64,000 bases of DNA from Paenibacillus sp. ACRRY. Its GTDB lineage: Bacteria > Bacillota > Bacilli > Paenibacillales > Paenibacillaceae. The notes under the pieces are model-generated. The model was not told where the DNA came from and made no database searches. It saw nothing but the letters and a program-made list of their open reading frames with translations. Made by a program: the position numbers and the translations under genes. How positions within the stretch are numbered: the stretch's first letter is position 1; every line of letters begins with the position of its first letter. The stretch lies in the NCBI RefSeq assembly GCF_022346995.1, contig NZ_JAKRNM010000003.1:124001-188000 (forward strand). The letters run 5' to 3'. This document shows, in pieces, positions 50,631-60,002 of this stretch.

Positions 50631-51518
50631 ATGGATGAAAAGGACTGCCGTTTACTGCTAAGCGTATCTGAAGAGAGCAGTCTGACCCGTGCTGCGGAAC
50701 GCATGTTTATGACTCAGCCGGCATTGACTTACCGATTGCAGCAGCTGGAGAAGGAATTTGGCGTACCGCTCATCGACAAAACGTTGAAAGGGGCCAAATT
50801 TACACCGGAAGGTGAACATCTAGCGATCTATGCCCGGAAAATGCTGCGTGACCTCCATCAGGTGAAAGAGCAGCTCTCGAATATTCGCAATGAAGTCAAG
50901 GGAACGCTGCGCCTGGGGATCGCCAATCATTACTCATTGTATAAGCTCCCGCCTTTGTTAAAACAATTTCAGGAGCAGTATCCTGAAGTGAAGTTTGCCG
51001 TCACCTGCGCACTAAGTGTGGAGGTGATTGAATTGCTGGCACGGGATGAAATTCAAGTGGGTGTGATCCGTGGAGATCATCCTTGGTTTGATTGTAAACA
51101 TCTGCTGCACGATGAAGCGGTCTGTATCGTATCGCGGGAGCCCATTCATCTTGATGAGCTCCCCGGGCTTCCGCAGATCGCTTTTCAGGAGCCTGTAACC
51201 AAAGCCGGATTCACGGCTAAAACTCCGTTTCGTGAGGCGGTAGCTGCATGGTGGTATGAACGATATGATCGCTCACCTACGGTGGCAATGCGTGTGGACA
51301 GCTATGAAACGTGCAAAGAAATGGTGCGCTATGGCCTTGGCTACGCCATTATCCCTGGAATCTTCGTCACGGATGCGGACGGGCTCCATCAGCAGGAGCT
51401 CATTCGTCTGGACGGTCAGGGCGTGAGACGGAATACATGGCTGATTTATAAGAAAAGTGTGCTGCAGCAAGCTACGGCGCATCGATTCATTGATTTGATG
51501 AGAACGGAAGGGACTTAG
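50631..51518 (+). CDS. LysR family transcriptional regulator
   Basis: 295 residues. The N-terminal HTH (1-60: LLSVSEESSLTRAAERMFMTQPALTYRLQQLEKEFG) and a two-lobed effector domain (from about 90: GTLRLGIANHYSLYKLPPLLKQF) are typical. The ATG has GGGGGAAG just upstream. The next genes, an M20 amidohydrolase and a YfcC-type carrier, lie 400 nt downstream in the same direction and are plausible targets; LysR genes commonly control adjacent catabolic genes. Confidence 0.92.
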   Translation: MDEKDCRLLLSVSEESSLTRAAERMFMTQPALTYRLQQLEKEFGVPLIDKTLKGAKFTPEGEHLAIYARKMLRDLHQVKEQLSNIRNEVKGTLRLGIANHYSLYKLPPLLKQFQEQYPEVKFAVTCALSVEVIELLARDEIQVGVIRGDHPWFDCKHLLHDEAVCIVSREPIHLDELPGLPQIAFQEPVTKAGFTAKTPFREAVAAWWYERYDRSPTVAMRVDSYETCKEMVRYGLGYAIIPGIFVTDADGLHQQELIRLDGQGVRRNTWLIYKKSVLQQATAHRFIDLMRTEGT

Positions 51519-51917
51519 GCTGGTACAGGTGTAAGTTTAATTTAGCCTTCACTCGATATATGCAAAAAGAATTCTGCATAATTATTCGATTGTTTTTGAA
51601 TCTTACGGCAACCCTTACAGGGTGGAATGGTAGGATTGTTAGGTGATTCATTATTCTCAAGAGATGCAGGTATGACTTTGTTGCTTTGCAGGGTAAATCG
51701 ATATTTAAATTTAAAATAGTACTCTTTATGCTTACATATCATGATATTCATATGTGAATGATCCAGGCCCATAAAATTTTTTATGGGTTTTTCCTTAATT
51801 TTTTTGAATTTACTTATAGCATGGTCACACATACAATATATGAAATTCGCATTGTATATTTATTCGGTTGAATTGAATATAGAATGATGTTGGTTCGGAG
51901 AAAGGCGGCAATTATTC
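51519..51917. other. AT-rich intergenic region
   Basis: 400 bp between the LysR gene and the amidohydrolase gene, clearly richer in AT than its surroundings. A terminator at 51768 and the amidohydrolase promoter should lie here, but no clear -35/-10 pair was found. A 96-codon leftward frame (51542-51832) lacks a ribosome binding site and crosses the terminator, so it is not called. Confidence 0.5.
51768..51792 (+). terminator. Terminator-like hairpin
   Basis: CCCATAAAA TT TTTTATGGG followed by T5, a perfect 9-bp stem. It lies 250 nt after the LysR stop and could end that transcript or a small RNA. Confidence 0.65.
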
Positions 51918-53111
51918 ATGAATCATGACCATGTTCTTATGAAACAAAAAATTAAGGAAGCTGTGGATCGACTGGACCCCGAATTGCGGGAGTTGTCCCT
52001 TCGCATTCATGCCAATCCTGAGCTTAGTTTTGAGGAAGTCCAAGCACAGCAGTGGTTGACGGAACCTCTTGAAGCAGCCGGATTTCAGGTGGAAAAAGGG
52101 ATTTCCGGTCTCCCAACCTCGTTTCGAGCTGTATGGGAAGGCCATGCAGCTGGGCCTACCATCGCTCTGCTGGCCGAATATGATGCTTTGCCTCGTATTG
52201 GACATGCCTGCGGACATAATCTGATTGGCACTTCGGCAGTAGGTGCCGCCATGGCTCTTAAGAAGGCTTTCCCTGAGCTGCCTGGGCGAATCATTGTTCT
52301 TGGTACTCCGGCTGAGGAAGAGGGCGGCGGCAAGATTATCATGGCGAATGATGGTGTATTTGACGGGATCGATGCTGTCATGATGTGCCATCCGCAGCAA
52401 AAAACGATGGTACTCCGGGGAGCGCTGGCTTGTGTGGACGCAACCTTTACATTCCATGGCAAACAGGCGCATGCAGCCTCTTCTCCCGAAAAGGGAATCA
52501 GTGCGCTGGATGCATTGGTAAATGCGTATGCGGGCATTAACTCGCTTCGCCCCTATTTGAAGGATGACGTTCGGGTAAACGGGATTATCACCAAGGGTGG
52601 AGATGCACCGAACGTTGTGCCTGAGCTAGCGGAGGCAGTCTATATCATCCGGGCAAAAACAGTCGAGGAATTGAAGACGGTTATGGACAAAGTGTACCGC
52701 GTCGTGCATCATGCTGCCGAGGGAGTTGGTGCTACGGTGGATATTTCGGAAGGACTGATCTATGCCGAGCGCAATAACAACAAGGCGCTGGCGAGCCTGT
52801 TTCAACAGAATCTGGAGGACATGGGCATTGAGGTGCATGATCCGCCGCAGACAGGTGGAGTGGGTTCATCAGATATTGGCAATGTGAGCCAGATAACCGC
52901 AGCGATCCATCCATACATCCGGTTGGGAGATGCAACGACCCATACCCCTGAGTTTGCCCGGCTCGCCGGCGCGGAAGAGGGCATGATTGAGCTGAATCTT
53001 GCAGCCAAGGCGCTTGCACTGACAGCGTACGATCTGTATGCGGACAGAGCTGCTTTGCAGCAAGTGCGGAATGAATTTGAAGAATGGAAACAACAGAAGG
53101 ACGAGGGATGA
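51918..53111 (+). CDS. M20 family amidohydrolase
   Basis: 397 residues. M20 metallopeptidases (AbgA/AbgB, HipO and IAA-amino-acid hydrolase type) cleave N-acyl amino acids or small peptides with two metal ions. The metal-binding stretches are ACGHNLIGTSAVGAAMAL and PAEEEGGGKIIM. The dimerisation domain begins near residue 180 (HGKQAHAASSPEKGISALDA). Absence of a signal peptide puts it in the cytoplasm. The ATG has AGAAAGGCGG upstream. It lies 4 nt upstream of a carrier gene, so the carrier probably imports the amide substrate. Confidence 0.88.
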   Translation: MNHDHVLMKQKIKEAVDRLDPELRELSLRIHANPELSFEEVQAQQWLTEPLEAAGFQVEKGISGLPTSFRAVWEGHAAGPTIALLAEYDALPRIGHACGHNLIGTSAVGAAMALKKAFPELPGRIIVLGTPAEEEGGGKIIMANDGVFDGIDAVMMCHPQQKTMVLRGALACVDATFTFHGKQAHAASSPEKGISALDALVNAYAGINSLRPYLKDDVRVNGIITKGGDAPNVVPELAEAVYIIRAKTVEELKTVMDKVYRVVHHAAEGVGATVDISEGLIYAERNNNKALASLFQQNLEDMGIEVHDPPQTGGVGSSDIGNVSQITAAIHPYIRLGDATTHTPEFARLAGAEEGMIELNLAAKALALTAYDLYADRAALQQVRNEFEEWKQQKDEG

Positions 53112-53115
53112 TCAA

Positions 53116-54540
53116 TTGGAAAACATAACAAAACCACCACAACAACCACGCAAATGGTTCAAGATGCCGCATACCTTCGTCATCTTGTTCATTCTCGTAT
53201 TGGTCGCTACCGTACTGACCTACATTATTCCTGCAGGGGAATTCGACCGGGTGAAGGATGAGGCCACAGGCAAATCTCTGCTCGTCCCGGGTTCATATCA
53301 TCATGTAGAGGCCAATCCGACGAGCCTGTGGGATATTCCCAAATCGATTGTCCGCGGGCTGGTTGATTCTGCCGATGTTGTATTTTTTATTTTCATCATT
53401 GGCGGGGCCTTTCAGATCATTACAAGCACGGGTACGATTGAGGCACTGACGGGCAGGGTAGCGCGTTCGTTCGCCAATAAGGGATTGTGGGTCATTCCTG
53501 TGTTTATCACCCTATTCTCTGTCGGCGGGTTTACGATGGGGATGTCCACAGAGGTCATGGTTTTCGTACCCATAGGTATCGCTATTGCCCGGGCACTGGG
53601 GTATGACGCTCTGACCGGTACAGCAATGATCTCGCTGGGTGCCTCCTGTGGTTTCACCGCTGGACTGCTGAATCCATTCAATGTAGGTCTGGCTCAGGCC
53701 ATTGCCGAAGTTCCGATTTTTTCCGGTATGTGGCTCCGTGCGATCATCCTGGTATGCTTGATTGCCATTACAAGTATCTATATCATGCGCTATGCTTCGC
53801 GGGTGAAATCAGACCCGACTCGCGGGTTGGTTCATGAACTCGAGCAGGAGCAGGCTGCTGATACACCTGCCGTGGATCTGAGCAAGCTGCCCACCATTCG
53901 CATCACACATATCCTTACAATCATTACGATTGTTGCCGGATTTGCCCTGTTGATCTGGGGCGTATCGAAAGAAGGCTGGTGGATGGAGGAGCTTGCGGCC
54001 CTTTTCCTGAGCATGGGCGTCATTTCCGGTCTGGTATCCGGATTCGGACCGAGCCGAATTGCGAGTGAATTTGTTAAAGGGGCAAGTGGTATTGCGTACG
54101 GAGCCTTTATCATTGGTCTGGCCAGAGGGATTATGGTCGTTCTGGATCAGGGGAATGTTATTGATTCAGTTGTGTACGGAATGTCTACTGCAGTGAGTGA
54201 ACTTCCGTCCTCTGTTCAAGTATTGGGCATGTACTTTTTCCAAAATATAATGAATGTCTTCATTACATCGGGTACAGGCATGGCGGTAACAACGATGCCG
54301 ATCATGGTTCCACTATCCGATCTGCTCGGCATTACCCGTCAGACTGCCGTGTTGGCATTCCAGTTCGGTGATGGTTTCACCAACATGATTCTGCCGACAT
54401 CTTCTGCATTAATGGGCAGTCTCGCCGTATCCGGTATTCCGTATCAGAAATGGGTTAAGTTTTTCTGGCCTCTGATGGTGATGTGGATTGCATTGGGAAT
54501 CATCTTCATGCTGATCGCGAGTACGATTCAGTATTCATAG
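53116..54540 (+). CDS. YfcC/DcuC family membrane carrier
   Basis: 474 residues, about 12 membrane segments. The opening (MPHTFVILFILVLVATVLTYIIPAGEFDR) and the pattern MSTEVMVFVPIGIAIARALGYD with TGTGMAVTTMPIMVPLSDLLGITRQTAVLAFQFGDGF are typical of YfcC-type proteins in the C4-dicarboxylate carrier superfamily. TTG 53116 is chosen because GAGGG lies 8 nt upstream, 4 nt after the amidohydrolase stop; the earlier frame overlaps that gene. Likely substrate: the acylated amino acid or peptide hydrolysed by the M20 partner (inferred). Confidence 0.85.
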   Translation: MENITKPPQQPRKWFKMPHTFVILFILVLVATVLTYIIPAGEFDRVKDEATGKSLLVPGSYHHVEANPTSLWDIPKSIVRGLVDSADVVFFIFIIGGAFQIITSTGTIEALTGRVARSFANKGLWVIPVFITLFSVGGFTMGMSTEVMVFVPIGIAIARALGYDALTGTAMISLGASCGFTAGLLNPFNVGLAQAIAEVPIFSGMWLRAIILVCLIAITSIYIMRYASRVKSDPTRGLVHELEQEQAADTPAVDLSKLPTIRITHILTIITIVAGFALLIWGVSKEGWWMEELAALFLSMGVISGLVSGFGPSRIASEFVKGASGIAYGAFIIGLARGIMVVLDQGNVIDSVVYGMSTAVSELPSSVQVLGMYFFQNIMNVFITSGTGMAVTTMPIMVPLSDLLGITRQTAVLAFQFGDGFTNMILPTSSALMGSLAVSGIPYQKWVKFFWPLMVMWIALGIIFMLIASTIQYS

Positions 54541-54549
54541 TAAAGTAAA

Positions 54550-54620
54550 GAGCCTGTGTTCTGATGCGGCTCCTCTTGAACGGTTATAAACGTTCAGAGG
54601 GTGCCGCCAGGACACAGGCT
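54550..54620. terminator. Large bidirectional terminator
   Basis: Outer arms AGCCTGTGT/ACACAGGCT, inner CGGC/GCCG and GAACG/CGTTC stems, with T-rich and A-rich flanks. It separates the carrier gene from the leftward SLH protein gene. Confidence 0.75.
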
Positions 54621-54634
54621 TTATTTATCGGAAC

Positions 54635-57600
54635 TTAATTTTGCATACTCAGCAGCAGCTTCACTGATTCGGCACGCGTCGTGTTGTCTCTTGGAGCAAA
54701 GGTATTCAATCCTTTACCGTTCAACAATCCGGATTTTTGCATTCCAGCAACCGCTGCTCTCGCCCACACAGGAATCTGTCCGTCGTCTGCAAAGGTTGAG
54801 CTGGTGCCGGATGCTGCCTTCAATTGCAGGGCATTCGCAACCATGACGGCCATTTCTGCACGGGTTACGGCATCATTGGGACGGAAGGTACCATCCGAGC
54901 CCCCTTGAATGAATCCGGCTTGTACGGCACGGGCTACAGCAGACTGTGCCCAGGCGCCTATGTTTGAGCGGTCGGTAAATGATAAAGGTGCTTCAGTGTA
55001 ACTGGTTTGCAGTGCATTCATCAGCATCACTGTGAACTCGGCACGGGTAACAGATGCATTTGGTTTAAACGATCCATCCACATATCCCTTCACGATACCA
55101 TCACGGGCAGCCTGCTGAATGAGCTTTTCTGCCCAGTGACCTTGTATATCCTGTAATGCAGCTTCTACAGGGGCGTTAGGCTGATCAACCGCGAATACAG
55201 CAAATTTGGTGAAATGATCTATGTCCACTTGGATCTGGTTGCCAACTATAGAGGATTCTCCAGCTGGATGCCACGTTTTATCTTGTTCATCAAAATAGAA
55301 TAGTTCAGGCCGCTGATTGCTTCGCAAGCTTGATCCATCAAAGGCCATCTTCAATGTGACAGGTTTAATGAAATTCTGTGAGACATTTTTGAGTATTTCA
55401 TATACCGGGCTGAGCAGCTGGGCTTGATTGGTCAGCAGATCGGATGAATCTTTAACCTGATCGATGGTGATCTTCAGCTCCTGATTCATCGCCCCGGCAG
55501 GAATAGTTAATGTGATGCCATCGCCCAAACTTACTTGCCCTGCCTGCCCCGCTGCCAGCGTTAAACGACCATTAGTTGAGTTTGTCGAGCTGGATGAATT
55601 AGAACTACTGCTTGATCCGGTATTATTCTGGCTGCCGGAGCCACCACTGTTACTGCCATTGCCGCCTGATGGTGGAGAAGGAATCACGTTCCATTTCGCA
55701 TATAAGGTAAGATCGGCGATAATCTCCGTTTGATCAAAGTCGAACGGCGTCTTCAACTCAGGATCACGATACCATCCGGCAAACGTATAGCCTGAACGGC
55801 TTGGGGAAGCCGGAGTTGTAAGCTTACTCCCGTGCTCAATCGATATATCATCTACGGTAGATCCACCAAGAGTATCGAAAGAGATGGTGTACTTGTCAGC
55901 AGTCCATTTCGCGTACAGGGTAAGATCGCTAGTTACAGTTGTGTTATCAAAATCAAAAGCCTGACTCAAGGCCGAATCAGTGAACCATCCGGCGAAAGTG
56001 TGTCCCACATTGGTTGGATCAGCAGGAGCCACTGCCAACCCACCGTATTGAATCGATTGCTCATCGATCGCCGTACCCCCGTTAGAGTTGAAGCTAACGG
56101 TATAGGAGTTAATCGACCATTTTGCATACAGGGTGAGGTCGGTGGTTACAGGTGTATTGTCAAAATTAAAAGCCTGACTCAAACTTGAATCGGTGAACCA
56201 TCCGGCGAAAGTGTGTCCCACTTTGGTTGGATCAACCGGGGCTACCGCTAATTCATTATATTGAATCGATTGATCATCAACCGCCGTACCACCGTTAGAG
56301 TTGAAGTTGACGGTGTAGGAGTTAATCAACCATTTCGCATACAGGGTAAGATCGCCGGTTACAGGTGTGTTGTCAAAGTCAAAAGCCAGACTCAAGCCTG
56401 AATCGGTGAACCATCCAGCAAAAGTGTGCCCCACATTGGTTGGATCAGCAGGAGCCATTGCCAATTCATTATATGGAACGGACTGGTCATCGACTGCCGT
56501 ACCGCCGTTAGAGTCGAAGTTAACAGTGTAGGAGTTAATCGACCATTTTGCATAAAGGGTCATATCGCCGTTTACAGTTGTGTTGTCGAAATCAAAAGCC
56601 TGACTCAAACTTGAATCGGTGAACCATCCCAAGAAAGTGTGTCCAGCTTTGGCCGGTGCATCAGGAGTGGTCGCCAACTCACCGTATTGAATCGATTGAT
56701 CATCGACCGCCGTACCGCCGTTAGAGTCGAAGTTGACGGTGTAGGAGTTGATCGTCCATTTCGCATACAGGGTGATATCGCCAGTTACAGGTGTGTTGTC
56801 AAAGTCAAAAGCCTGACTCAAGCCTGAATCGGTGAACCATCCAGCAAAAGTGTGCCCATCTTTGGTGGGGTCATCAGGAGCCGCTGCCAACTCACTATAT
56901 GGAACGGACTGGTCATCGACGGCCGTACCGCCGCTAGAGTTGAAGTTAACAGTGTAGGAGTTAATCGACCATTTTGCATAAAGGGTAAGATTGCTGGTTA
57001 CAGTTGTATTGTCAAAATCAAAAGCCTGACTGAAACCTGAATCCGTGAACCATCCAGCAAAAGTGTGTCCCGCTTTGGTTGGATCATCAGGTTCGTTAGT
57101 TTTGTCTCCGTAATTCACGTTTTGTTCGGGGACCTCGGAACCGCCATTACTGTCAAAATGAATGGTCCGCGGCACATGAAAGCTAAATTGAACGGTTGTT
57201 GTGTTGCCTGCACGATCCGTGACAATCAGTACATGTTCTCCTTCAGCCTGAACGGTATCTCCAGTGTTAAATGGGAAACCATTCAACGTCGCTGTCCCTT
57301 CATTAAAAGTGATGAATGGACTAACGTTATAGACTCCGTCTTGAGTGACGCCTGTAACAATAGGAGGATGAGTATCCACTGTAAAATGAATCGTTGTTGT
57401 GCCAATGCTATTGGTGACTGCCAGGGTATAATCACCATCTGCTGTGACTGTAGTGCCACTTGTGAATGCAGAACCATTTAAAATCGCGGTTCCACTGTTA
57501 AATCTAGGTGTGACCGCTTGGTTATACGTTCCGCCCTCAGTTACGCCGCTAACGATTGGAGCTGTAGTTTGCTCAATCGTTATAGTGACCGCCACTGGAA

Positions 57601-58684
57601 TACTTGTACCCCATTGATTGTTAGCACTATAAGTGAAGCTGTCAGTTCCTACATAATCAGTCACCGGAGTATACGCGAACGAGCCGTTGGAATTCATGAC
57701 GACTGTTCCGTTCATCGGCCCACTTCTCAACATAGCGGCAGAAGCTGCCCTATCATTGGAAAGTACGCCTGGGGCAGAAACAACCAAAGTGGTGTTTTGG
57801 TTAATAATATAGTTATCTTCAATGGCCTCCGGGAGCTCCCCACCGTCTAAACTCGGGAAAACGCCTGTGTTAGCAACATAATAAACCAAAGCAGACTGGC
57901 TGCTGTTGAGATTAGGTACATTAAAATTCACCCGACCATCACCTCCAAACTTGGTGCCAAACAGGCTGAATAAGGGCTGGTTTTGGTTGATGGGCAGTGT
58001 TAATCCGTTTGCCGGTATCCAGCGGTTTGTCGGGAGGCTAACCAGCATGGGAATGATCTCGCCTATATACTCGTAACCTGTACCATTCTCGGCCTTTAGC
58101 GTGGGATCAGTAGAAATGGCATAGAAAATGATATCGTTCATTTTGGGCATGGTAGGAAGTTTAAATGTGGTATTCCCATCTCCACCATAGGTCGTGCCGA
58201 TCATCTGAAATAAGTCACTGTAAGTAGATGTGGAGACCTCCTGACCATTCAATGCTAACCAACCCGGAGGGGTGAATTGGTATGGAAACAAACGGACCTC
58301 TCCAAGAACCGATTCAGCACCACTGTACAAGCTCTCTTCACGAGAAGGATATATCCCGTTTATGGCTATGTAATAGCCCATGCCGTCAGGTGCAGAGCCT
58401 GATAGATTGGGTAAAGAAAAGGTTGTTCTTCCATCTCCGCCAAAATTAAGCCCGAGGAGAGAGTAAAGAGCGGTATTTTGAGTGACTGACATGCTTTGCC
58501 CTCTAGCTGGCATCCAGCCCTTAGGTATTGCATTGTAGGGAAATAATCTGATCTCCCCAAGGTAAGGCTCTGCTCCCGCTGCCTGTGCCCGTTCGAAGAT
58601 ACTGGAGTTATTCCACAGACCACTCAGTCCAATCAGGAATACCAACCAGATGATACTTACTTTCTTCAATAAAGTTAAACTCAC
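54635..58684 (-). CDS. Large SLH-anchored surface protein with tail-collar-like and InlB-type repeats
   Basis: 1349 residues from GTG 58684 (GGGGAT upstream). Order: signal peptide (1-35); three tail-collar/microcystin-dependent-protein-like modules (about 40-285), each with GEIRLFPYNAIPKGW-type and FGGDGRTTFSLPNL-type motifs; a cadherin-like module (VLSNDRAAS...FAYTPVTDYVGTDSFTY); two short Ig-like modules (about 375-500); seven ~71-residue Listeria-Bacteroides repeats (507-998) ending LTLYAKW; a Gly/Ser/Asn linker; a ZU5-like beta domain; and three SLH domains (about 1176-1349) that bind secondary cell-wall polymer. It is probably a cell-surface fibre or adhesin. It is monocistronic. Confidence 0.9.
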   Translation of the reverse strand: MSLTLLKKVSIIWLVFLIGLSGLWNNSSIFERAQAAGAEPYLGEIRLFPYNAIPKGWMPARGQSMSVTQNTALYSLLGLNFGGDGRTTFSLPNLSGSAPDGMGYYIAINGIYPSREESLYSGAESVLGEVRLFPYQFTPPGWLALNGQEVSTSTYSDLFQMIGTTYGGDGNTTFKLPTMPKMNDIIFYAISTDPTLKAENGTGYEYIGEIIPMLVSLPTNRWIPANGLTLPINQNQPLFSLFGTKFGGDGRVNFNVPNLNSSQSALVYYVANTGVFPSLDGGELPEAIEDNYIINQNTTLVVSAPGVLSNDRAASAAMLRSGPMNGTVVMNSNGSFAYTPVTDYVGTDSFTYSANNQWGTSIPVAVTITIEQTTAPIVSGVTEGGTYNQAVTPRFNSGTAILNGSAFTSGTTVTADGDYTLAVTNSIGTTTIHFTVDTHPPIVTGVTQDGVYNVSPFITFNEGTATLNGFPFNTGDTVQAEGEHVLIVTDRAGNTTTVQFSFHVPRTIHFDSNGGSEVPEQNVNYGDKTNEPDDPTKAGHTFAGWFTDSGFSQAFDFDNTTVTSNLTLYAKWSINSYTVNFNSSGGTAVDDQSVPYSELAAAPDDPTKDGHTFAGWFTDSGLSQAFDFDNTPVTGDITLYAKWTINSYTVNFDSNGGTAVDDQSIQYGELATTPDAPAKAGHTFLGWFTDSSLSQAFDFDNTTVNGDMTLYAKWSINSYTVNFDSNGGTAVDDQSVPYNELAMAPADPTNVGHTFAGWFTDSGLSLAFDFDNTPVTGDLTLYAKWLINSYTVNFNSNGGTAVDDQSIQYNELAVAPVDPTKVGHTFAGWFTDSSLSQAFNFDNTPVTTDLTLYAKWSINSYTVSFNSNGGTAIDEQSIQYGGLAVAPADPTNVGHTFAGWFTDSALSQAFDFDNTTVTSDLTLYAKWTADKYTISFDTLGGSTVDDISIEHGSKLTTPASPSRSGYTFAGWYRDPELKTPFDFDQTEIIADLTLYAKWNVIPSPPSGGNGSNSGGSGSQNNTGSSSSSNSSSSTNSTNGRLTLAAGQAGQVSLGDGITLTIPAGAMNQELKITIDQVKDSSDLLTNQAQLLSPVYEILKNVSQNFIKPVTLKMAFDGSSLRSNQRPELFYFDEQDKTWHPAGESSIVGNQIQVDIDHFTKFAVFAVDQPNAPVEAALQDIQGHWAEKLIQQAARDGIVKGYVDGSFKPNASVTRAEFTVMLMNALQTSYTEAPLSFTDRSNIGAWAQSAVARAVQAGFIQGGSDGTFRPNDAVTRAEMAVMVANALQLKAASGTSSTFADDGQIPVWARAAVAGMQKSGLLNGKGLNTFAPRDNTTRAESVKLLLSMQN
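55690..57165. repeat. Seven tandem ~213-bp coding repeats
   Basis: Seven in-frame copies of a ~71-codon unit within the SLH gene. Units 2-6 are nearly identical in protein (SYTVNFDSNGGTAVDDQS core) while units 1 and 7 are diverged. This pattern fits expansion by recombination from the middle, so copy number may vary among strains. Confidence 0.85.
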
Positions 58685-59102
58685 AATTTCATCCCCATTT
58701 TCCTCATAAATATGCTCACGTTATGCTTATCCCCATCCACTGCACTTTTGTGATTTACAGTGGTAAGCCATATAATGATGAGCATAGTGTACTGGATACG
58801 AAGGCAAAAATGAATATGATTTTAATTCAAATTTAAAATAAATTTTGATATCTTCCAGAGACACCTCAATTATGGTTGAAATGTTCCATAACTTTCATCC
58901 CTTTCTATACATTTATATTGACTAAGCCCTTCCGATTCCGATAAACTAGAGTGCAGGAATAAAAGTCGTATGTTGGGCAGCAGTTCGAGACGATGTTTCG
59001 GGCGGCTGTTTATTTTCTTTTTTTAATGAGCAAGGTTGCAACGTTGTAGGCTTGTCGGATGATCCGGCCAATATCAACATGGAATAGGAACAGGTGATAC
59101 AC
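58685..59102. other. Divergent intergenic region
   Basis: 418 bp between the SLH gene and trhO. It contains the trhO promoter candidate at 58918 and, at 58979-59025, a weak CAGC...GCTG structure with a T-rich 3' side. The part next to the SLH gene is AT-rich with no clear promoter by eye. Confidence 0.5.
58918..58947 (+). promoter_or_regulatory. Promoter candidate for trhO
   Basis: TTGACT (58918-58923), an 18-bp spacer and TAAACT (58942-58947), giving a leader of about 150 nt. Confidence 0.4.
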
Positions 59103-59990
59103 ATGTGTAACAGCGCGTACCGCGTGCTTTTATATTATAAGTTCGTGAAGATTGAAGACCCCGAGACATTTACTCAAGAACATCTGCAATACTGCAAGGA
59201 CCTGGGTGTAAAAGGCCGTATTCTGATTGCATCGGAAGGTATTAACGGTACGGTATCCGGCACGCCCGAGCAGACGGAGCAATACATGAAGGACATGCAT
59301 GCCAATCCGCTGTTCAGCGATATGGTGTTCAAGATTGATGACGTGGAAGAGCATGCGTTCAAAAAAATATTCGTTCGTCACAAAGCGGAGCTCGTAACCT
59401 TCCGCGTGGACGATGATCTGGACCCGAACGTGACTAGCGGCAAACGCCTCTCGCCAAAAGAGTTCCACGAGCATTTGCAACGTGATGACGTCATCGTCAT
59501 CGATGGCCGCAATGACTATGAATACGAAATTGGTCATTTCCGCGGAGCCATTCGTCCGGACGTTGAGTCGTTCCGCGAGTTTCCGGAGTGGATCCGGGAG
59601 AACTTGGGCGACATGAAGGACAAAAAGATCATTACCTACTGTACTGGTGGCATTCGCTGCGAGAAGCTGACTGGCTTCATGATCAATGAGGGATTCCAGG
59701 ACGTGGCGCAGTTGGAAGGCGGCATCGTAACCTACGGTAAGGACCCTGAGGTACAAGGCCGTCTGTTCGATGGTAAGTGCTACGTGTTTGACGAACGCAT
59801 CTCTGTGCCAATTAACCGGACAGACGAAGATATTGTCATTGCCAGCTGTTATCACTGTGGAACGACACATGACCGATATATTAATTGTCCAACCTGCAAC
59901 CTGCAGCACGTGTGCTGTGAGGATTGCGAAGAGACGCATAACCGCTTTTGCTCGGATGCCTGCCGGGAGGCAGCACCGGTACACGCATAA
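59103..59990 (+). CDS. trhO: tRNA uridine(34) hydroxylase, rhodanese type
   Basis: 295 residues. TrhO (YceA/YbfQ, UPF0176) hydroxylates U34 of certain tRNAs. The N-terminal domain (1-100) has the ferredoxin-like LVYYKF-type start and [16 protein letters not shown]. The rhodanese domain (about 120-215) carries the active-site C180 in [10 protein letters not shown]. The C-terminus is cysteine-rich (CYHCG, CPTC, CCEDC), as in Bacillales members. ATG 59103 has AGGTG just upstream; a GTG three codons earlier is possible. The next gene, a SufR-like regulator, begins 12 nt after its stop. Confidence 0.93.
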   Translation: MCNSAYRVLLYYKFVKIEDPETFTQEHLQYCKDLGVKGRILIASEGINGTVSGTPEQTEQYMKDMHANPLFSDMVFKIDDVEEHAFKKIFVRHKAELVTFRVDDDLDPNVTSGKRLSPKEFHEHLQRDDVIVIDGRNDYEYEIGHFRGAIRPDVESFREFPEWIRENLGDMKDKKIITYCTGGIRCEKLTGFMINEGFQDVAQLEGGIVTYGKDPEVQGRLFDGKCYVFDERISVPINRTDEDIVIASCYHCGTTHDRYINCPTCNLQHVCCEDCEETHNRFCSDACREAAPVHA

Positions 59991-60002
59991 GCAGGAGAGC
60001 AG

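Noticed and set aside
51542..51832. 96-codon leftward frame in the AT-rich gap, containing CKGC
   Set aside because: No ribosome binding site, and it crosses a perfect terminator hairpin. Evidence is insufficient to call a gene.
55690..57165. Regularly spaced repeats considered as a CRISPR array
   Set aside because: Units are 213 bp, contiguous and in frame, encoding InlB-type protein repeats; there are no spacers or cas genes.
54635..58684. Tail-collar modules considered as evidence for a prophage
   Set aside because: There are no other phage genes nearby, and the protein has a signal peptide and SLH anchors. It is a cell-surface protein.
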